In this document: positions 1 to 9,042 of the stretch, in pieces
Layout: each line of letters begins with the position of its first letter
Numbering within the stretch: position 1 is the first letter of the stretch
Assembly (NCBI RefSeq): GCF_001875325.1
Contig: NZ_MDDC01000003.1
Location: forward strand, 1 to 64,000
From: Neomoorella thermoacetica
GTDB lineage: Bacteria; Bacillota; DSM-521; Neomoorellales; Neomoorellaceae
DNA length: 64,000 nt
Reading direction: 5' to 3'
The notes under the pieces: generated by a model
What the model was told of the DNA's origin: nothing
The model's input: only the letters and a program-made list of their open reading frames with translations
Database searches by the model: none
Made by a program: the position numbers and the translations under genes

Positions 1-507
1 GTAAGTATCTTTGATACCGAAGCCCGGCCCATTAAAAAGGGTAAAGCCAATGCCCCGGTAGAGTTCGGCTACAAGGTGCTGCTCCAGGAAGTGGAACACA
101 AGATCATCATCGGCTATAAGGTGTTGCAGGGGAACCCCGCGGATGACACCTTACTCCTTGGCGCAGTAGAGGATCATATTAAAACTTTCAACCATCCACC
201 CCGTGCCCTCGCTGCCGATAGAGGTTTCGGCGGTTCAGGGAACGAAAGTGGTTGCCATCAACTTGGGGTAAAGCAGGTCAGCTTACCCCGGAAAGGTAAA
301 ATTAGTAAAGCTCGCAAAGCCTATCAATCGCAAAGCTGGTTCAAACGTCTCCAACGCTGGCGCGCTGGAGGGGAGGCTACTATTAGTCTTCTGAAGCGCA
401 AATATGGATTACGCCGTAGCCTTTCCAGGGGATATGAGGGTACCACCACCTGGGTCGGTTATGGAATTTTGGCCTATAATTTACACCGGTTGGCAACAAT
501 GGTATAA
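1..507 (+). mobile_element. 3' part of a DDE transposase gene (ISNCY-like), start outside window
   Basis: The reading frame is open from base 1 and ends at a TAA at 505-507, so only the C-terminal ~168 residues are in view. The part seen starts with SIFDTEARPIKKGK and continues into EFGYKV, then ADRGF and GGEATISLLKRKYGL, which is the order of the catalytic-core and C-terminal motifs in DDE transposases of the ISNCY/IS1202 type (family assignment by recollection). It probably catalyses transposition of its own element. It is followed directly by the C-terminal remnant of an iron permease gene, so the element, or a rearrangement at its end, has probably removed the front of that operon. I could not identify a terminal inverted repeat at the right end. 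Confidence 0.8.
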
Positions 508-511
508 CATA

Positions 512-838
512 ATGGATGAAACAGTTAGAATTCTACTCGATCTACAGTCCGGAAATAACATTTTCCCCTATGTGATGCAAAAAGTGGACTTTTTCAGGGG
601 GAGCTATTTAGCATTCGTTTTTGCCGGCGATGGAGTGAAAGCATTGCAGGAAGCCGGTGTTGCCGGCGCTACGCCTGTACCGGGGCTGCCGGTCATAGAT
701 TTCCTGGGTATTTACCCCACCTGGGAGACCCTATTGCCCCAATTCATTCTCCTGGCCGCGGCAGCACTGGGGGTGATCTGCCAGCGGCGGCAGGTCCCGG
801 CCGGCCGTTCCGGCCATACCCCTCCAGCTAACCCATAA
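512..838 (+). pseudogene. C-terminal remnant of FTR1-type iron permease
   Basis: The frame from about 585 onward encodes FVFAGDGVKALQEAG and then FLGIYPTWETLLPQ, characteristic of the last two membrane segments of FTR1/EfeU iron permeases. The whole N-terminal part, including the REXXE iron-binding segments, is missing, so the product cannot transport iron. The loss lies at the junction with the transposase gene just upstream. The frame can be read from an ATG at 512 but no Shine-Dalgarno site precedes it. Downstream lie P19 and DUF2318 genes, the usual partners of FTR1, which supports the identification. Confidence 0.8.
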
Positions 839-912
839 AAATGTATGAAAATGACCAAGGCCTGGCGAGCTAGAACAGTCAGGCAAACAGCCCTGTTTAG
901 AGGAGGACCGAA

Positions 913-1521
913 ATGAAAAACAAGAAAAATTACCTGGTCTTAATTCTAGCCCTGCTAGTTACCCTGATTGTGGCCGCTTGCGGTAAGCAGGCAACACCGG
1001 CCGGCGGAGAAAATAGCCAGAATAGCAAAACTGAGGCAAACCAGCCCAAGGGATTCCAGGAATACCCTATCGGGGACGAAAAAGAAGCCGAAGGGCTCAA
1101 GATTGCCGCCGTCTACTTTCAACCCGTGAGTATGGAACCTGCCGATAAGGCCGGCCTGCCGCCGGACAGGGCCGATATTCATCTGGAGGCTGATATTGCG
1201 GCCACCCCTGATAACAAGTACGGTTTTGGGGTGGGGGAATGGGTTCCCTACCTCACTATTAAGTACAGGCTGAAGAACCTGAACAACGGCCAGGAGGCAG
1301 AAGGTACCTTCATGCCCATGAACGCCAGCGACGGCCCCCACTACGGTGCCAACGTCAAGATGCCTGGCGCCGGCAAGTATGAACTGACCTACCTTATCGA
1401 ATCACCCGAAAAACAGGATTACCTGCTGCACACGGACAGGGAGACGGGCGTAGCAGGACGCTTCTGGAAGAAACCCATTGAGGTCAAGTGGGAGTTTAAC
1501 TTCCTGCCGCGCAAGTGGTAA
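913..1521 (+). CDS. P19/Tp34-type periplasmic iron-binding lipoprotein
   Basis: The 202-residue protein has a lipoprotein signal (hydrophobic stretch ending LIVAAC, lipid-modified Cys at about 23) and a domain resembling the FtrA/P19/Tp34 family of iron or copper-dependent iron-uptake proteins. It contains EYPIGDEKEAEGLKIAAVYF near residue 55 and MPMNASDGPHYGANVKM near 140, with the Met and His residues expected for metal binding. The start has the site GAGGAGGACCGAA. It is the only complete gene of this iron-uptake operon; its permease partner upstream and transporter partners downstream are all broken, so whether it still functions is doubtful. Confidence 0.85.
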   Translation: MKNKKNYLVLILALLVTLIVAACGKQATPAGGENSQNSKTEANQPKGFQEYPIGDEKEAEGLKIAAVYFQPVSMEPADKAGLPPDRADIHLEADIAATPDNKYGFGVGEWVPYLTIKYRLKNLNNGQEAEGTFMPMNASDGPHYGANVKMPGAGKYELTYLIESPEKQDYLLHTDRETGVAGRFWKKPIEVKWEFNFLPRKW

Positions 1522-1591
1522 GGCGAGGTACGGGCCGGGCCGGCAGCCGGCCCGGCCCCCTGTCAAAGCAAGGTTAAGAAGGTGGCAGACA

Positions 1592-2524
1592 ATGTTCCAA
1601 TCACTGATACCTGTCCTGCAGAGCTCCAACCTGACTCTACTCCCCCTGGCCCTGCTCCTGGCCCTACTGGAGCGGCGGCCCCGGGAGGAATTATCAACCC
1701 GGGCCTGGTGGGGAGCGGCCCTGGGATTAACGGGAGCCCTTGCCGCCGTCCTGGGAATTAAGGCTGGCTTCCTGGAGCAGGAAATTTACGAAGGGTGGCT
1801 CCTGGGCCTGTCCCTGGCGGGTGAAGCCCTGCTTCTCATCCTGTCCTGGCAGGCCTGGAAGAAGGGTTATCCCGCTTCTCCCGGTCAAATCCCCGGCCCG
1901 CTTATTACTTTTGTTGTCGCCGCCTTCCTGCTGCAGCGGGCGCCGGAAATCTTCCTTTTTCCCGGCGGGGCTTTGGCCCAATCTTCTCCTATCCTTAACA
2001 CGGAAATCGTAATTAAAAGCGCCGGCGCTCTCCTGGGGCTGGGCCTGGCGCTGTTGGCCGGCCTGGCCGCCTTCCGGGCAGCCCTGGCCCTGACGGTACC
2101 TTCTTTGCTGGCCATTACTACAGCCGGCTTCCTGGTCATCATGGTCCAGCAGGCCGTGGCCGTGCTGCAGGTCCTGGTGGTACGGGGCATCATCCCCATG
2201 AGCCAGTGGCTACTCGCCCTGCTCATACCCCTGGTTAACTACCAGGACGGCTACTTTTATGCGCTGCTGGCCGCGGCGGCATCCCTGCCCGTGCTCCTTA
2301 TCTGGCAGCGGCAACCTTTAAAGGTAGAAGGCCTGAACCCGGCCCAGGTACGCAAAGCCAGGGCTGCCGCCCGCACCCGCGTGCGCTGGGGTTCGGCTAT
2401 GCTCTTGAGCCTGGCGCTGTCGGCCGGGCTGGTCGCGGCGGGTAAAGTTTACGCCAGCCCGGAAGTAAAGCTTTCTCCTTGTCCAGAGGTCCCCGGGCCT
2501 GGCCGGCAAAGTAAGCCAGGTTGA
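1592..2524 (+). pseudogene. DUF2318-type membrane protein of iron uptake, C-terminally truncated
   Basis: The frame begins at ATG 1592 after AAGGTTAAGAAGGTGG and encodes about 300 residues of membrane protein with many hydrophobic segments, similar to the N-terminal half of the Fe-S/DUF2318 proteins that accompany FTR1 and P19. The homologous sequence stops at VYASPEVKLSP (about 2480). From 2481 the DNA carries the coding sequence of an ABC permease in another frame, and this gene ends 40 bases later at a TGA. The metal-binding Cys domain that normally follows is absent. The junction is best explained by an internal deletion. Confidence 0.75.
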
Positions 2525-3116
2525 GGTAAGCGCTCTTACCACCCCGGAAAATGAACTGGCCCGCCGGGCGGCCAGGGACCCGCAGAGCCTTACCAGGAAG
2601 GAATGGGAAACATGGTACTGCACGGCCTACGTGAGTTCCATTGCCTACCAGATTGAAGAGGCTATACCCGGCGCCCGCGCCAAACCCATCCTCAAGGTGG
2701 CGGGCGCCGAGGGAGCCATACTGCAAAAGACCCAGTTCCTGATGTTCTTGATTGCCGCCTTGAGCCTTATAAGCGCGGCCTTAGGCATAGCCAACCTGAT
2801 GACCGCCAGCATAATGGAACGCAGCCGGGAAATCGGGCTGTTAAAGGCCCTGGGCGCCAGCGACGGTGCCATCCTGATCCTTTCCCTGGCCGAAACGGTC
2901 ATTACCGGTATCGCCGGCGGCCTGGCCGGTATTCTTTCGGGCCTGGGCCTGGCCCGGGTTATCGGCCAGGCTGTTTTCGCCGCAGCTGTGGCACCGCGGG
3001 GGATAGTCGTCCCCCTGGTACTGGCACTGGCAACAGGCGTGACCATTTTAGGGAGCCTCCCGGCCATGCGGCTGCTGCTCTCGCTGCGGCCGGCGGAAGT
3101 GCTTCATGGAAGGTGA
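2481..3116 (+). pseudogene. FtsX/MacB-type ABC permease, N-terminus deleted
   Basis: In frame 3 from 2481 the DNA encodes GLAGKVSQVEVSALTTPENELA and continues without a break to RPAEVLHGR and TGA 3116. This is the periplasmic loop and the last three membrane segments of a MacB/FtsX-type permease (MERSREIGLLKALGAS is the family signature). The N-terminal membrane segment and most of the periplasmic domain are missing because the sequence is fused to the DUF2318 gene. An ATG at 2631 could start a shorter protein but no convincing ribosome site precedes it. It is part of the decayed iron-uptake operon. Confidence 0.8.
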
Positions 3117-3124
3117 ACATCTAG

Positions 3125-3537
3125 ATGACGAAGTTTTCCCTGTATAAGAGAATGGTCTGGCACGCCTTAACCCGTCGCCTGGAAAACGTCATGGTGGCCC
3201 AGTACTATCACAGCCTGCCCGATGAGGGGGAAGCCATGGCCGCTCTGGAGCGGGTGGGTCTCAAAGACCGGGCGCGGCATTTGCCCTCCCAGCTTTCGGG
3301 CGGGGAACAGCAGCGGGTATGCATCGCCCGCGCCCTCATCAATTACCCCTTGCTAATCCTGGCCGATGAACCGACGGCAATCTCGACGAAGCCAACGAGC
3401 GCATCGTGCTGGAACTCTTCCGGAAGCTGCACAGGGAGGGGCACACCATTATCATGGTTACCCACGACCCGGAAGTGGCCGAACTGGCCGGGAGGTGCCT
3501 CGTTCTCGAGCACGGCCGCGTGGCCGGGTTTAGATAA
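3125..3537 (+). pseudogene. Fusion scar: ABC permease start joined to ABC ATPase end, with frameshift
   Basis: The first ~18 residues ([18 protein letters not shown]) look like the start of a second FtsX-type permease. The sequence then jumps to an ABC ATPase already past its Walker A site: [19 protein letters not shown], the signature LSGGEQQRV and Walker [10 protein letters not shown]. Just after ADEPT one base is missing near 3376: restoring a G recovers [14 protein letters not shown] in the next frame, which runs on through [13 protein letters not shown] to TAA 3537. The gene therefore has two independent lesions, a deletion removing Walker A and a single-base frameshift, and cannot make a working ATPase. 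Confidence 0.85.
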
Positions 3538-3563
3538 GTAAGACAGTCCAGCCTTTGGATAAG

Positions 3564-3596
3564 GAAAAGCGGGGATAATAATGCCCTGCTTTTTCT
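3564..3596 (+). terminator. Intrinsic terminator of the decayed iron operon
   Basis: AGCGGGG pairs with CCCTGCT across a nine-base loop and is followed by TTTTTCT. It lies about 30 bases after the end of the ATPase remnant, so the operon has kept its terminator although its genes are broken. Confidence 0.65.
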
Positions 3597-3811
3597 AATG
3601 GTTTAATTTCCTGCGACGAGAATGTAGCAGGGAGGACTGCCGGGACGGCTGTTTCAAACTTTCTTCTATTTTTCTTCATAATATCTTCACAGTTGGCGAC
3701 TAGAATGTCTTTCGATGGTGGCTGGTGAAGGATGGTGACTGTGGTGTACGCATTACAAGGAAGGTTCCGGGTTTCCCTTGCAGGAAGGCACTTAAAAAGG
3801 AGCGATAACTC
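3597..3811. other. Intergenic region, no gene seen
   Basis: About 215 bases separate the iron operon from the next gene. They are AT-richer than the surroundings and contain TTCTTCATAATATCTTC, a possible -10 region, but I found no convincing -35 partner and no open frame with a ribosome site until 3812. Confidence 0.5.
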
Positions 3812-4219
3812 ATGCGGTTGAAGTGTTTAAAGAGGACAGTTCCATGGTTGTTAATAGCAGCCCTTTTTTTCATGACAGGAGCCTTGACTGCGCGCGCCTT
3901 AGCGGCGACAAACTCCCCGGGAGATAACCTGCACACCCATCAACAACATGGTAGTGAAATGCCTGATGGGACTCAAGCTGATATAAATAAAAAAAGCCAA
4001 TCAGAAATGAATAATTTGCCTCAGGCCGGAGGAGCGTTGCCCCATGATAGTTCCCAAGCAGAAACGGAACATCCCGGAAAAAACAATAATTCCAGGGGTT
4101 TGAACAACGCTACTCCTAACTGGCCTTTAATTTACGGGTTCATAATACTTGACCTTCTGATTATTTTTGCTGCAGCCCTTATGAAAAGAAGAGGCAGACA
4201 AGGAATGGGGATGAGCTAG
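3812..4219 (+). CDS. Small exported His-rich membrane protein, function unknown
   Basis: The 135-residue product has an N-terminal signal or anchor (WLLIAALFFMTGALTARALA), a hydrophilic middle section of about 75 residues rich in Asn, Gln, Ser and His (HTHQQHGSEM), and a C-terminal membrane segment (PLIYGFIILDLLIIFAAALM) followed by a basic tail. I do not recognise a family. The start at ATG 3812 is preceded by AAAAAGGAGCGATAACT. Its stop codon TAG is followed at once by the TTG start of the polyferredoxin gene, so the two are probably translated together. The His-rich stretch suggests metal binding outside the membrane; this is inference only. Confidence 0.7.
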   Translation: MRLKCLKRTVPWLLIAALFFMTGALTARALAATNSPGDNLHTHQQHGSEMPDGTQADINKKSQSEMNNLPQAGGALPHDSSQAETEHPGKNNNSRGLNNATPNWPLIYGFIILDLLIIFAAALMKRRGRQGMGMS

Positions 4220-5557
4220 TTGAAAGAACAGCCTGGCCTCAGCTTTATAAACTACATATTAAAAAGCAAATGGTATCCGGCAATCTTGCAGGCGCCCACT
4301 TTGATTGTCTTTTCAATTATTGTTTACGAATTATTAACCGGTCCGGCAGCGGCCCATGATAACTTTGGTACCGCCATGACCTGGGTTCTCTGGTGGCCAC
4401 TTATTCCCCTGGTTTTTCTCCTCCTGGGGCGCTTCTGGTGCTCCATCTGTCCCTTCGCTACCCTGAGCGATCTTGTCCAGAAAGTTGTCGGGAACCTCTT
4501 TCCCGTACCTAAGTTTCTGCGAAAGTACGGTATCTGGATTATAGATGCCCTTTTTATCCTTATAACCTGGGCCGACCATGTCTTTGGCATTGTCGAATCA
4601 CCCAGGGGGTCGGGTGTACTGCTTATGCTCATTATTACAGGGGTTATTGCCGCCGGAGCCTTTTTTGAAAGACGAACCTGGTGCCGTTACCTCTGCTTTC
4701 TCGGCGGCCTGGCCGGCAATTACTCCCGGGCAGGCGTCCTTACGCTCAGGGGGACTCCCGAAAAATGCGCCCAATGTAAGGTCCTGGCCTGCTATAAGGG
4801 CGGCGCTAAGGCGCCTGGCTGCCCCATGTTCGAGTTTCCCAGGACGATGGACACTAATGCCAGGTGTAATTTCTGCGGCTATTGTGTAAAGAACTGCCCC
4901 AACAACTCGGTAACCATAACCGCCCGGGTGCCGTCTAAGGAACTCTGGTTCATACGCAAACCCAGGTTTGAGGAGTCCTTTCTGGCCATAGTGATTATGG
5001 GTATTGTCTTTGTTCAGAACGTCACCATGCTGGAGCTATGGGAAAAAGCGCAGCGCTGGCTTGAAAGCTTACTGGGAACCGATAACTATGCTGTTACTTT
5101 TACCGTCACATTTTTAATAGCAATGGCCATTCCGGTTATGTTATTATATTTAACAAGCTGGCTGGCGGGGTTAAAGAATGCAGAGAGTGCCAAAATGAAT
5201 TTTGCCAGGTTCGGTTACGCTTTGATTCCTTTAGACTTTGCCGGTCATATGGCCCACAACCTCTTCCATTTACTCGCGGAAGGCAAGTCGGTTTTCTATA
5301 CCGGGCTGGCCCTCTTTGGCATTATCAACCAGGATGCATCTTTAGCCCTGGCTGGTACGGAGACCATCCGCAATTTGCAGTTTAGTTTACTGGGTCTGGG
5401 TGCACTGGCCTCGGTTTACACGGCTTACCGTATTGCCCGGGCTAACTGGAAAGAAAACCAGGCGACAAGCTCGTTTATCCCCTTCGCCATCCTGATCCTG
5501 CTTTTATTTGGTATTAATATCTATCTCTTTTTACTGCCCATGGCTCACCGGGTGTAA
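4220..5557 (+). CDS. Membrane polyferredoxin (NapH/NosR-like 4Fe-4S protein)
   Basis: The 445-residue protein has about ten hydrophobic segments and two sets of cysteines. The first comprises CSICPFATLSD (about residue 75) and CRYLCFLGG, the paired CX3CP-type motifs typical of NapH/NosR/RdxA membrane proteins. The second is a soluble loop with CAQC, CPMFEFP and CNFCGYCVKNCP, which would hold two 4Fe-4S clusters. Such proteins pass electrons across or along the membrane to an exported reductase. The TTG start at 4220 abuts the stop of the preceding His-rich protein. No catalytic partner is adjacent, so the electron acceptor is unknown. Confidence 0.8.
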   Translation: MKEQPGLSFINYILKSKWYPAILQAPTLIVFSIIVYELLTGPAAAHDNFGTAMTWVLWWPLIPLVFLLLGRFWCSICPFATLSDLVQKVVGNLFPVPKFLRKYGIWIIDALFILITWADHVFGIVESPRGSGVLLMLIITGVIAAGAFFERRTWCRYLCFLGGLAGNYSRAGVLTLRGTPEKCAQCKVLACYKGGAKAPGCPMFEFPRTMDTNARCNFCGYCVKNCPNNSVTITARVPSKELWFIRKPRFEESFLAIVIMGIVFVQNVTMLELWEKAQRWLESLLGTDNYAVTFTVTFLIAMAIPVMLLYLTSWLAGLKNAESAKMNFARFGYALIPLDFAGHMAHNLFHLLAEGKSVFYTGLALFGIINQDASLALAGTETIRNLQFSLLGLGALASVYTAYRIARANWKENQATSSFIPFAILILLLFGINIYLFLLPMAHRV

Positions 5558-5645
5558 TAGCGAATATCCGTCAACCCTCGAACAGCACAGGTAACTCAGG
5601 GCAAACTCCCTTGCTGTCTGCCCCTGAAAAAACGGCCTGGCTGCT

Positions 5646-5688
5646 AAAACGGCTGTTGACCCTATTCAAGGCAACAGCCGTTTTCTGC
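5646..5688. terminator. Bidirectional terminator between convergent genes
   Basis: AAAACGGCTGTTG and CAACAGCCGTTTT form a perfect 13-bp inverted repeat around a 13-base loop, with A-run and T-run at its two ends. It can serve both the polyferredoxin gene (+) and the transsulfuration operon (-). Confidence 0.85.
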
Positions 5689-5713
5689 AACGATGGCATG
5701 TTTCATCCTTTCT

Positions 5714-6853
5714 CTAAGGCAGGTTTAGCGCCTGTTCGAGATCGGCCTGCAGGTCTTCCGCCTCCTCCAGACCCACTGACAGCCGCACCAGGTCGGGGGT
5801 GATTTCCAGTTCGCGCTTCAGCTCTTCCGGCAGGCTGCCGTGGGACATGGTGGCCGGCAGGGTGATGATGCTCTCCACCGCCCCCAGGCTGGAGCCAATG
5901 ACCGGCAGGCGGACGTTGTTGATGACCTGGCGGGCCAGTTCCGGCGTGGCCAGGCGGAAGGAGAGCACACCCCCGGCGCCGCCGGCCTGGCGAAAGTGCG
6001 TCTCCCGGCCCGGGTGCCCCTCCAGGCCCGGGTAGTAGACGGCCTTCACCTGCGGATGTTTGCGTAACCATTCCGCCAGTACCGTCGCTGTCCGTTGTTG
6101 CTGGAGCAGGCGCACCTTCAGGGTCTTGATGCCCCGTAAAATCAGCCAGCACTCATGGGGGGCCAGGACGGTCCCAAGGGTGTTTTGCAGCAGGGCCAGT
6201 TCCCGGGCCAGGCCGGCGTCCCTGGTGACAGCCAGTCCCGCAAGGCAGTCACTGTGGCCGCCCAGGTATTTGGTGGCACTGTGGACGACGATATCAATTC
6301 CCAGTTCCAGGGGCCGCTGCAGGTAGGGGGTCATGAAGGTGTTGTCGGCTATGGTTATGAGCCCGTGCTCCCTGGCCAGGGCGGCGGCCCGGGCCAGGTC
6401 GGTGATTTTCATTAACGGGTTGGAAGGGGTTTCGAGGTAAAGCCCCCTGGTAGAAGGCCGGATCTGGGCGGCCACTGTCTCCAAATTGGTGGTATCAACG
6501 AAGGTTATTTCTAGGCCGAAACGCGGGAAAACCCTGGCCAGGGCCCGGTAGGTGCCGCCGTAGATATCCCTGGATACCAGCAGGTGGTCGCCGGACGAAA
6601 AAAGGCTTAAAGCGGCGGTGATAGCCGCCATGCCGGAAGCGAAAGCAAAGCCGTAATTGCCTCCTTCCAGCTCGGCGATGGCCTCTTCCAGGGCCCGCCG
6701 GGTAGGATTGCCGGAACGGGTGTATTCGTACTCGCCCGGTTGCTCAAGACTCTCCTGGGCAAATACCACGCTCTGGTGGATAGGGACACTGACCCCGCCG
6801 GTGGCAGAATCCATGGATAAGCGGTGATGGATCAGTCGCGTTCCTCTCTGCAT
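5714..6853 (-). CDS. Cystathionine gamma-synthase/lyase family PLP enzyme, copy 2
   Basis: The 379-residue protein is a full-length member of the Cys/Met-metabolism PLP family. The cofactor lysine is K195 in HSATKYLGGHSD, with YTRSGNPTR near 45, FASGMAAITA near 72 and ETPSNPLMKI near 141. These enzymes make or split cystathionine in the route between cysteine and homocysteine. It lies 104 bases downstream of a paralogue with the same lysine position, and both are presumably transcribed from the S-box leader. Whether this copy is the synthase (MetB), beta-lyase (MetC) or gamma-lyase (MccB) cannot be settled from motifs. Confidence 0.9.
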   Translation of the reverse strand: MQRGTRLIHHRLSMDSATGGVSVPIHQSVVFAQESLEQPGEYEYTRSGNPTRRALEEAIAELEGGNYGFAFASGMAAITAALSLFSSGDHLLVSRDIYGGTYRALARVFPRFGLEITFVDTTNLETVAAQIRPSTRGLYLETPSNPLMKITDLARAAALAREHGLITIADNTFMTPYLQRPLELGIDIVVHSATKYLGGHSDCLAGLAVTRDAGLARELALLQNTLGTVLAPHECWLILRGIKTLKVRLLQQQRTATVLAEWLRKHPQVKAVYYPGLEGHPGRETHFRQAGGAGGVLSFRLATPELARQVINNVRLPVIGSSLGAVESIITLPATMSHGSLPEELKRELEITPDLVRLSVGLEEAEDLQADLEQALNLP

Positions 6854-6956
6854 ACCTTGTTTACCCCTCTTCTTTAAAGTCCTTGCTTGCCTTGCGTTAA
6901 TTTTAAACCGCCGCCCAGGGAAAAAGGACTTCTTTTTTCGTCCTGGCCGGGTGTTT

Positions 6957-8093
6957 TTAACAGGCCAGGGCCTGGTCCAGGTCGGCCTTGAGATCGTCCA
7001 AATTTTCCAGTCCGACTGATAAACGCAACAAACGATCGTTGATGCCCAATTTCAGGCGCATCTCGGCAGGGATTTCGGCATGGGTCTGGCGCTCCGGAAA
7101 AGTGATCAGGCTTTCTACCCCACCCAGGCTTTCCGCAAAGGAAATAATTTTTAAGCGCTGTAAAATCTGCTCCACCAGTCCGGCATGCTTGACTTCAAAG
7201 GAAAGCATGGCCCCAAACCCGCCGGCCTGTTTCTTACAGATTTCGTGACCGGGATGATCGGGCAGGCCCGGATAATAAACCCTGGTCACCAGGGGGTGTC
7301 CGGCCAGCCACCGGGCCAGCTCTGAAGTACTGGCCTGGGCCCGCTCCAGGCGTACGGCCAGGGTTTTCAAGCCCCGGATAACCAGCCAGCAATCCTGGGG
7401 ACCCGGAATCGCGCCGATGGTATTCTGGATAAAGGCCAGCCTTTCGCCGAGATCCTCCCGGGCGGCTACCGCTACCCCCATAACCACATCATTGTGGCCG
7501 CCCAAATATTTGGTGGCGCTGTGGACTACCAGATCGGCGCCCAGTTCCAGGGGTCGCTGCAGGTAAGGAGTCATGAAAGTGTTATCCACAATAGTCAGCA
7601 GGCCCCGCTGGCGGGCCAGGGCGGCCACGGCGGCAATGTCGGTGATTTTCATTAAGGGGTTGGTAGGTGTCTCCAGGAAGATGCCTTTCGTATTGTTCCT
7701 TATAGATGCAGCCAGGGCAGCCAGATCAGTAGTATCTACAAGGGAAAATTCCAGCCCCCAGGGAACCCCTACCTGGTTGAGCAGCCTGTAAGTACCGCCG
7801 TATAAATCCTCAGAAACTACCAGGTGGTCGCCGGGCCTGAAAAGGCAGAGAACGGCGGTAATGGCGGCCATGCCGGAGGCAAAGGCCAGGGCGCGACAGC
7901 CTCCCTCCAGGCCGGCCAGGCCTTCTTCCAGGACCTGGCGGGTAGGGTTACCCGTCCGGCTGTAGTCAAAACCGGTACTCTGCCCCAGGGCCGGGTGGCG
8001 GAAGGTAGCTGACTGGTAGATAGGCGTGCTGATAGCTCCCGTTTTACCATCGTATCCTACTCCCAGCTGGACCAGTTCTGTAGCCAGGCGCAT
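6957..8093 (-). CDS. Cystathionine gamma-synthase/lyase family PLP enzyme, copy 1
   Basis: This 378-residue paralogue of the downstream enzyme carries the PLP lysine K195 (HSATKYLGGHND), DYSRTGNPTR and ETPTNPLMKI. I place the start at ATG 8093 because GGGGGAG lies nine bases upstream of it. The frame extends further up, to 8159, but that extension runs through the S-box terminator hairpin and cannot be coding. As first gene after the S-box it is expected to be made when S-adenosylmethionine is scarce, which suits methionine synthesis. The pair MetB plus MetC is the simplest reading. Confidence 0.9.
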   Translation of the reverse strand: MRLATELVQLGVGYDGKTGAISTPIYQSATFRHPALGQSTGFDYSRTGNPTRQVLEEGLAGLEGGCRALAFASGMAAITAVLCLFRPGDHLVVSEDLYGGTYRLLNQVGVPWGLEFSLVDTTDLAALAASIRNNTKGIFLETPTNPLMKITDIAAVAALARQRGLLTIVDNTFMTPYLQRPLELGADLVVHSATKYLGGHNDVVMGVAVAAREDLGERLAFIQNTIGAIPGPQDCWLVIRGLKTLAVRLERAQASTSELARWLAGHPLVTRVYYPGLPDHPGHEICKKQAGGFGAMLSFEVKHAGLVEQILQRLKIISFAESLGGVESLITFPERQTHAEIPAEMRLKLGINDRLLRLSVGLENLDDLKADLDQALAC

Positions 8094-8109
8094 TATATCA
8101 TACTCCCCC

Positions 8110-8149
8110 ATAACAAAATAAAAGCTCTTCGCAGACGAAGAGCTTTTTT
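8110..8149 (-). terminator. Riboswitch-controlled terminator of the transsulfuration operon
   Basis: On the - strand AAAGCTCTTCG pairs with CGAAGAGCTTT around a four-base loop, followed by TTTTATTTTGTT. It sits between the S-box aptamer and the start codon and is the likely expression platform. Confidence 0.9.
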
Positions 8150-8152
8150 CAA

Positions 8153-8260
8153 CTCTCATCTGCCAGGAAAAATCCTGCAGGAATTGGCACCGTACCTGGG
8201 TTCCACAGGCCGGTTGCCGGGCTTCATTGGGCCAGTCCCTCCGCCAGCTCTCGATAAGAG
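8153..8260 (-). ncRNA. SAM-I (S-box) riboswitch
   Basis: Read on the - strand the region contains the S-box core in order: CTCTTATC closing with GATGAGAG (P1), GAGAGCTGGCGGAGGGA, CTGGCCC, ATGAAGCCCGGCAACC and GTGCCAATTCC. The P1 strands are at 8253-8260 and 8153-8160. This is the established S-adenosylmethionine aptamer. It is followed by an intrinsic terminator and then the two transsulfuration genes, so high SAM should stop transcription. Confidence 0.95.
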
Positions 8261-8379
8261 TTTCCGGTTCTTTGCTTTTTTCAGTTTTTCAATCGGCTTA
8301 ATGATATTTATTATACTCTTTTTATCCAGGGCGTCAAGGGAAAAACTAAGGAAACTTTTCCTTTCCCCATTTTTCGGGA

Positions 8380-9042
8380 TTAACGCCGGCTTAAACGGGC
8401 GACAATCCGGTCACCAACAACCTGAATGATCTGGACTAGAATGATCAATATAACGACGGTAATAACCATAACGTCATTCTGGTAACGCTGAAAGCCGTAT
8501 TGATAAGCAAGGGTACCCAGGCCGCCGCCGCCGACTACACCGGCCATGGCGGAATAGCCAATCAGGGTAATGGTAGTTAAGACAAAACCGGATACCAGGG
8601 AGGGTGTAGCTTCCGGAAGCATCACCCGGATGATAATTTGCCATGGAGACGCCCCCATGGATTGGGCCGCCTCAATGACCCCCCAGGGTATATCCCGCAG
8701 GGAGGTTTCCACCAGGCGGGCGACAAAGGGTATAGCGCCGACAGACAGGGGTACGATAGATGCAGTTGTACCGATAAAGGTGCCCACGACCAGCCTGGTA
8801 AAGGGTATTATGGCGATTAATAAAATGATAAAAGGGAAAGAACGGCCGATATTGATTATCGTGCCCAGGATGCTGTTGATGGGGGGACAGGGTTTAATAT
8901 GCTTTTCGCTGGTGATAAGCAAGATAACGCCCAGGGGGAGTCCAAAGAGATAAGCTATAAATACCGCTAAAAACACCATATAAAGGGTTTCCAGCGTTCC
9001 CATGGTTACCATGGGAATTATTTGGTCGAACCAGTTACTCAT
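8380..9042 (-). CDS. metI: Methionine ABC transporter permease MetI
   Basis: The 220-residue inner-membrane protein has about five hydrophobic segments and the permease EAA loop EAAQSMGASPWQIIIRVMLPEA near residue 125. Length and sequence (GYSAMAGVVGGGGLGTLAYQYGFQRY) match MetI of the D-/L-methionine importer. Its start overlaps the end of metN by four bases, and the substrate-binding gene metQ is divergently transcribed. The S-box further downstream belongs to the next operon. Confidence 0.95.
   Translation of the reverse strand: MSNWFDQIIPMVTMGTLETLYMVFLAVFIAYLFGLPLGVILLITSEKHIKPCPPINSILGTIINIGRSFPFIILLIAIIPFTRLVVGTFIGTTASIVPLSVGAIPFVARLVETSLRDIPWGVIEAAQSMGASPWQIIIRVMLPEATPSLVSGFVLTTITLIGYSAMAGVVGGGGLGTLAYQYGFQRYQNDVMVITVVILIILVQIIQVVGDRIVARLSRR

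Noticed and set aside
404-511. N-terminal part of the 144-codon frame that ends in the FTR1 remnant
   Set aside because: It overlaps the transposase gene in another frame and shows no similarity to FTR1; the homologous part starts near 585.
8094-8159. N-terminal extension of transsulfuration enzyme copy 1
   Set aside because: It would be translated through the S-box terminator hairpin; ATG 8093 has a strong ribosome site.
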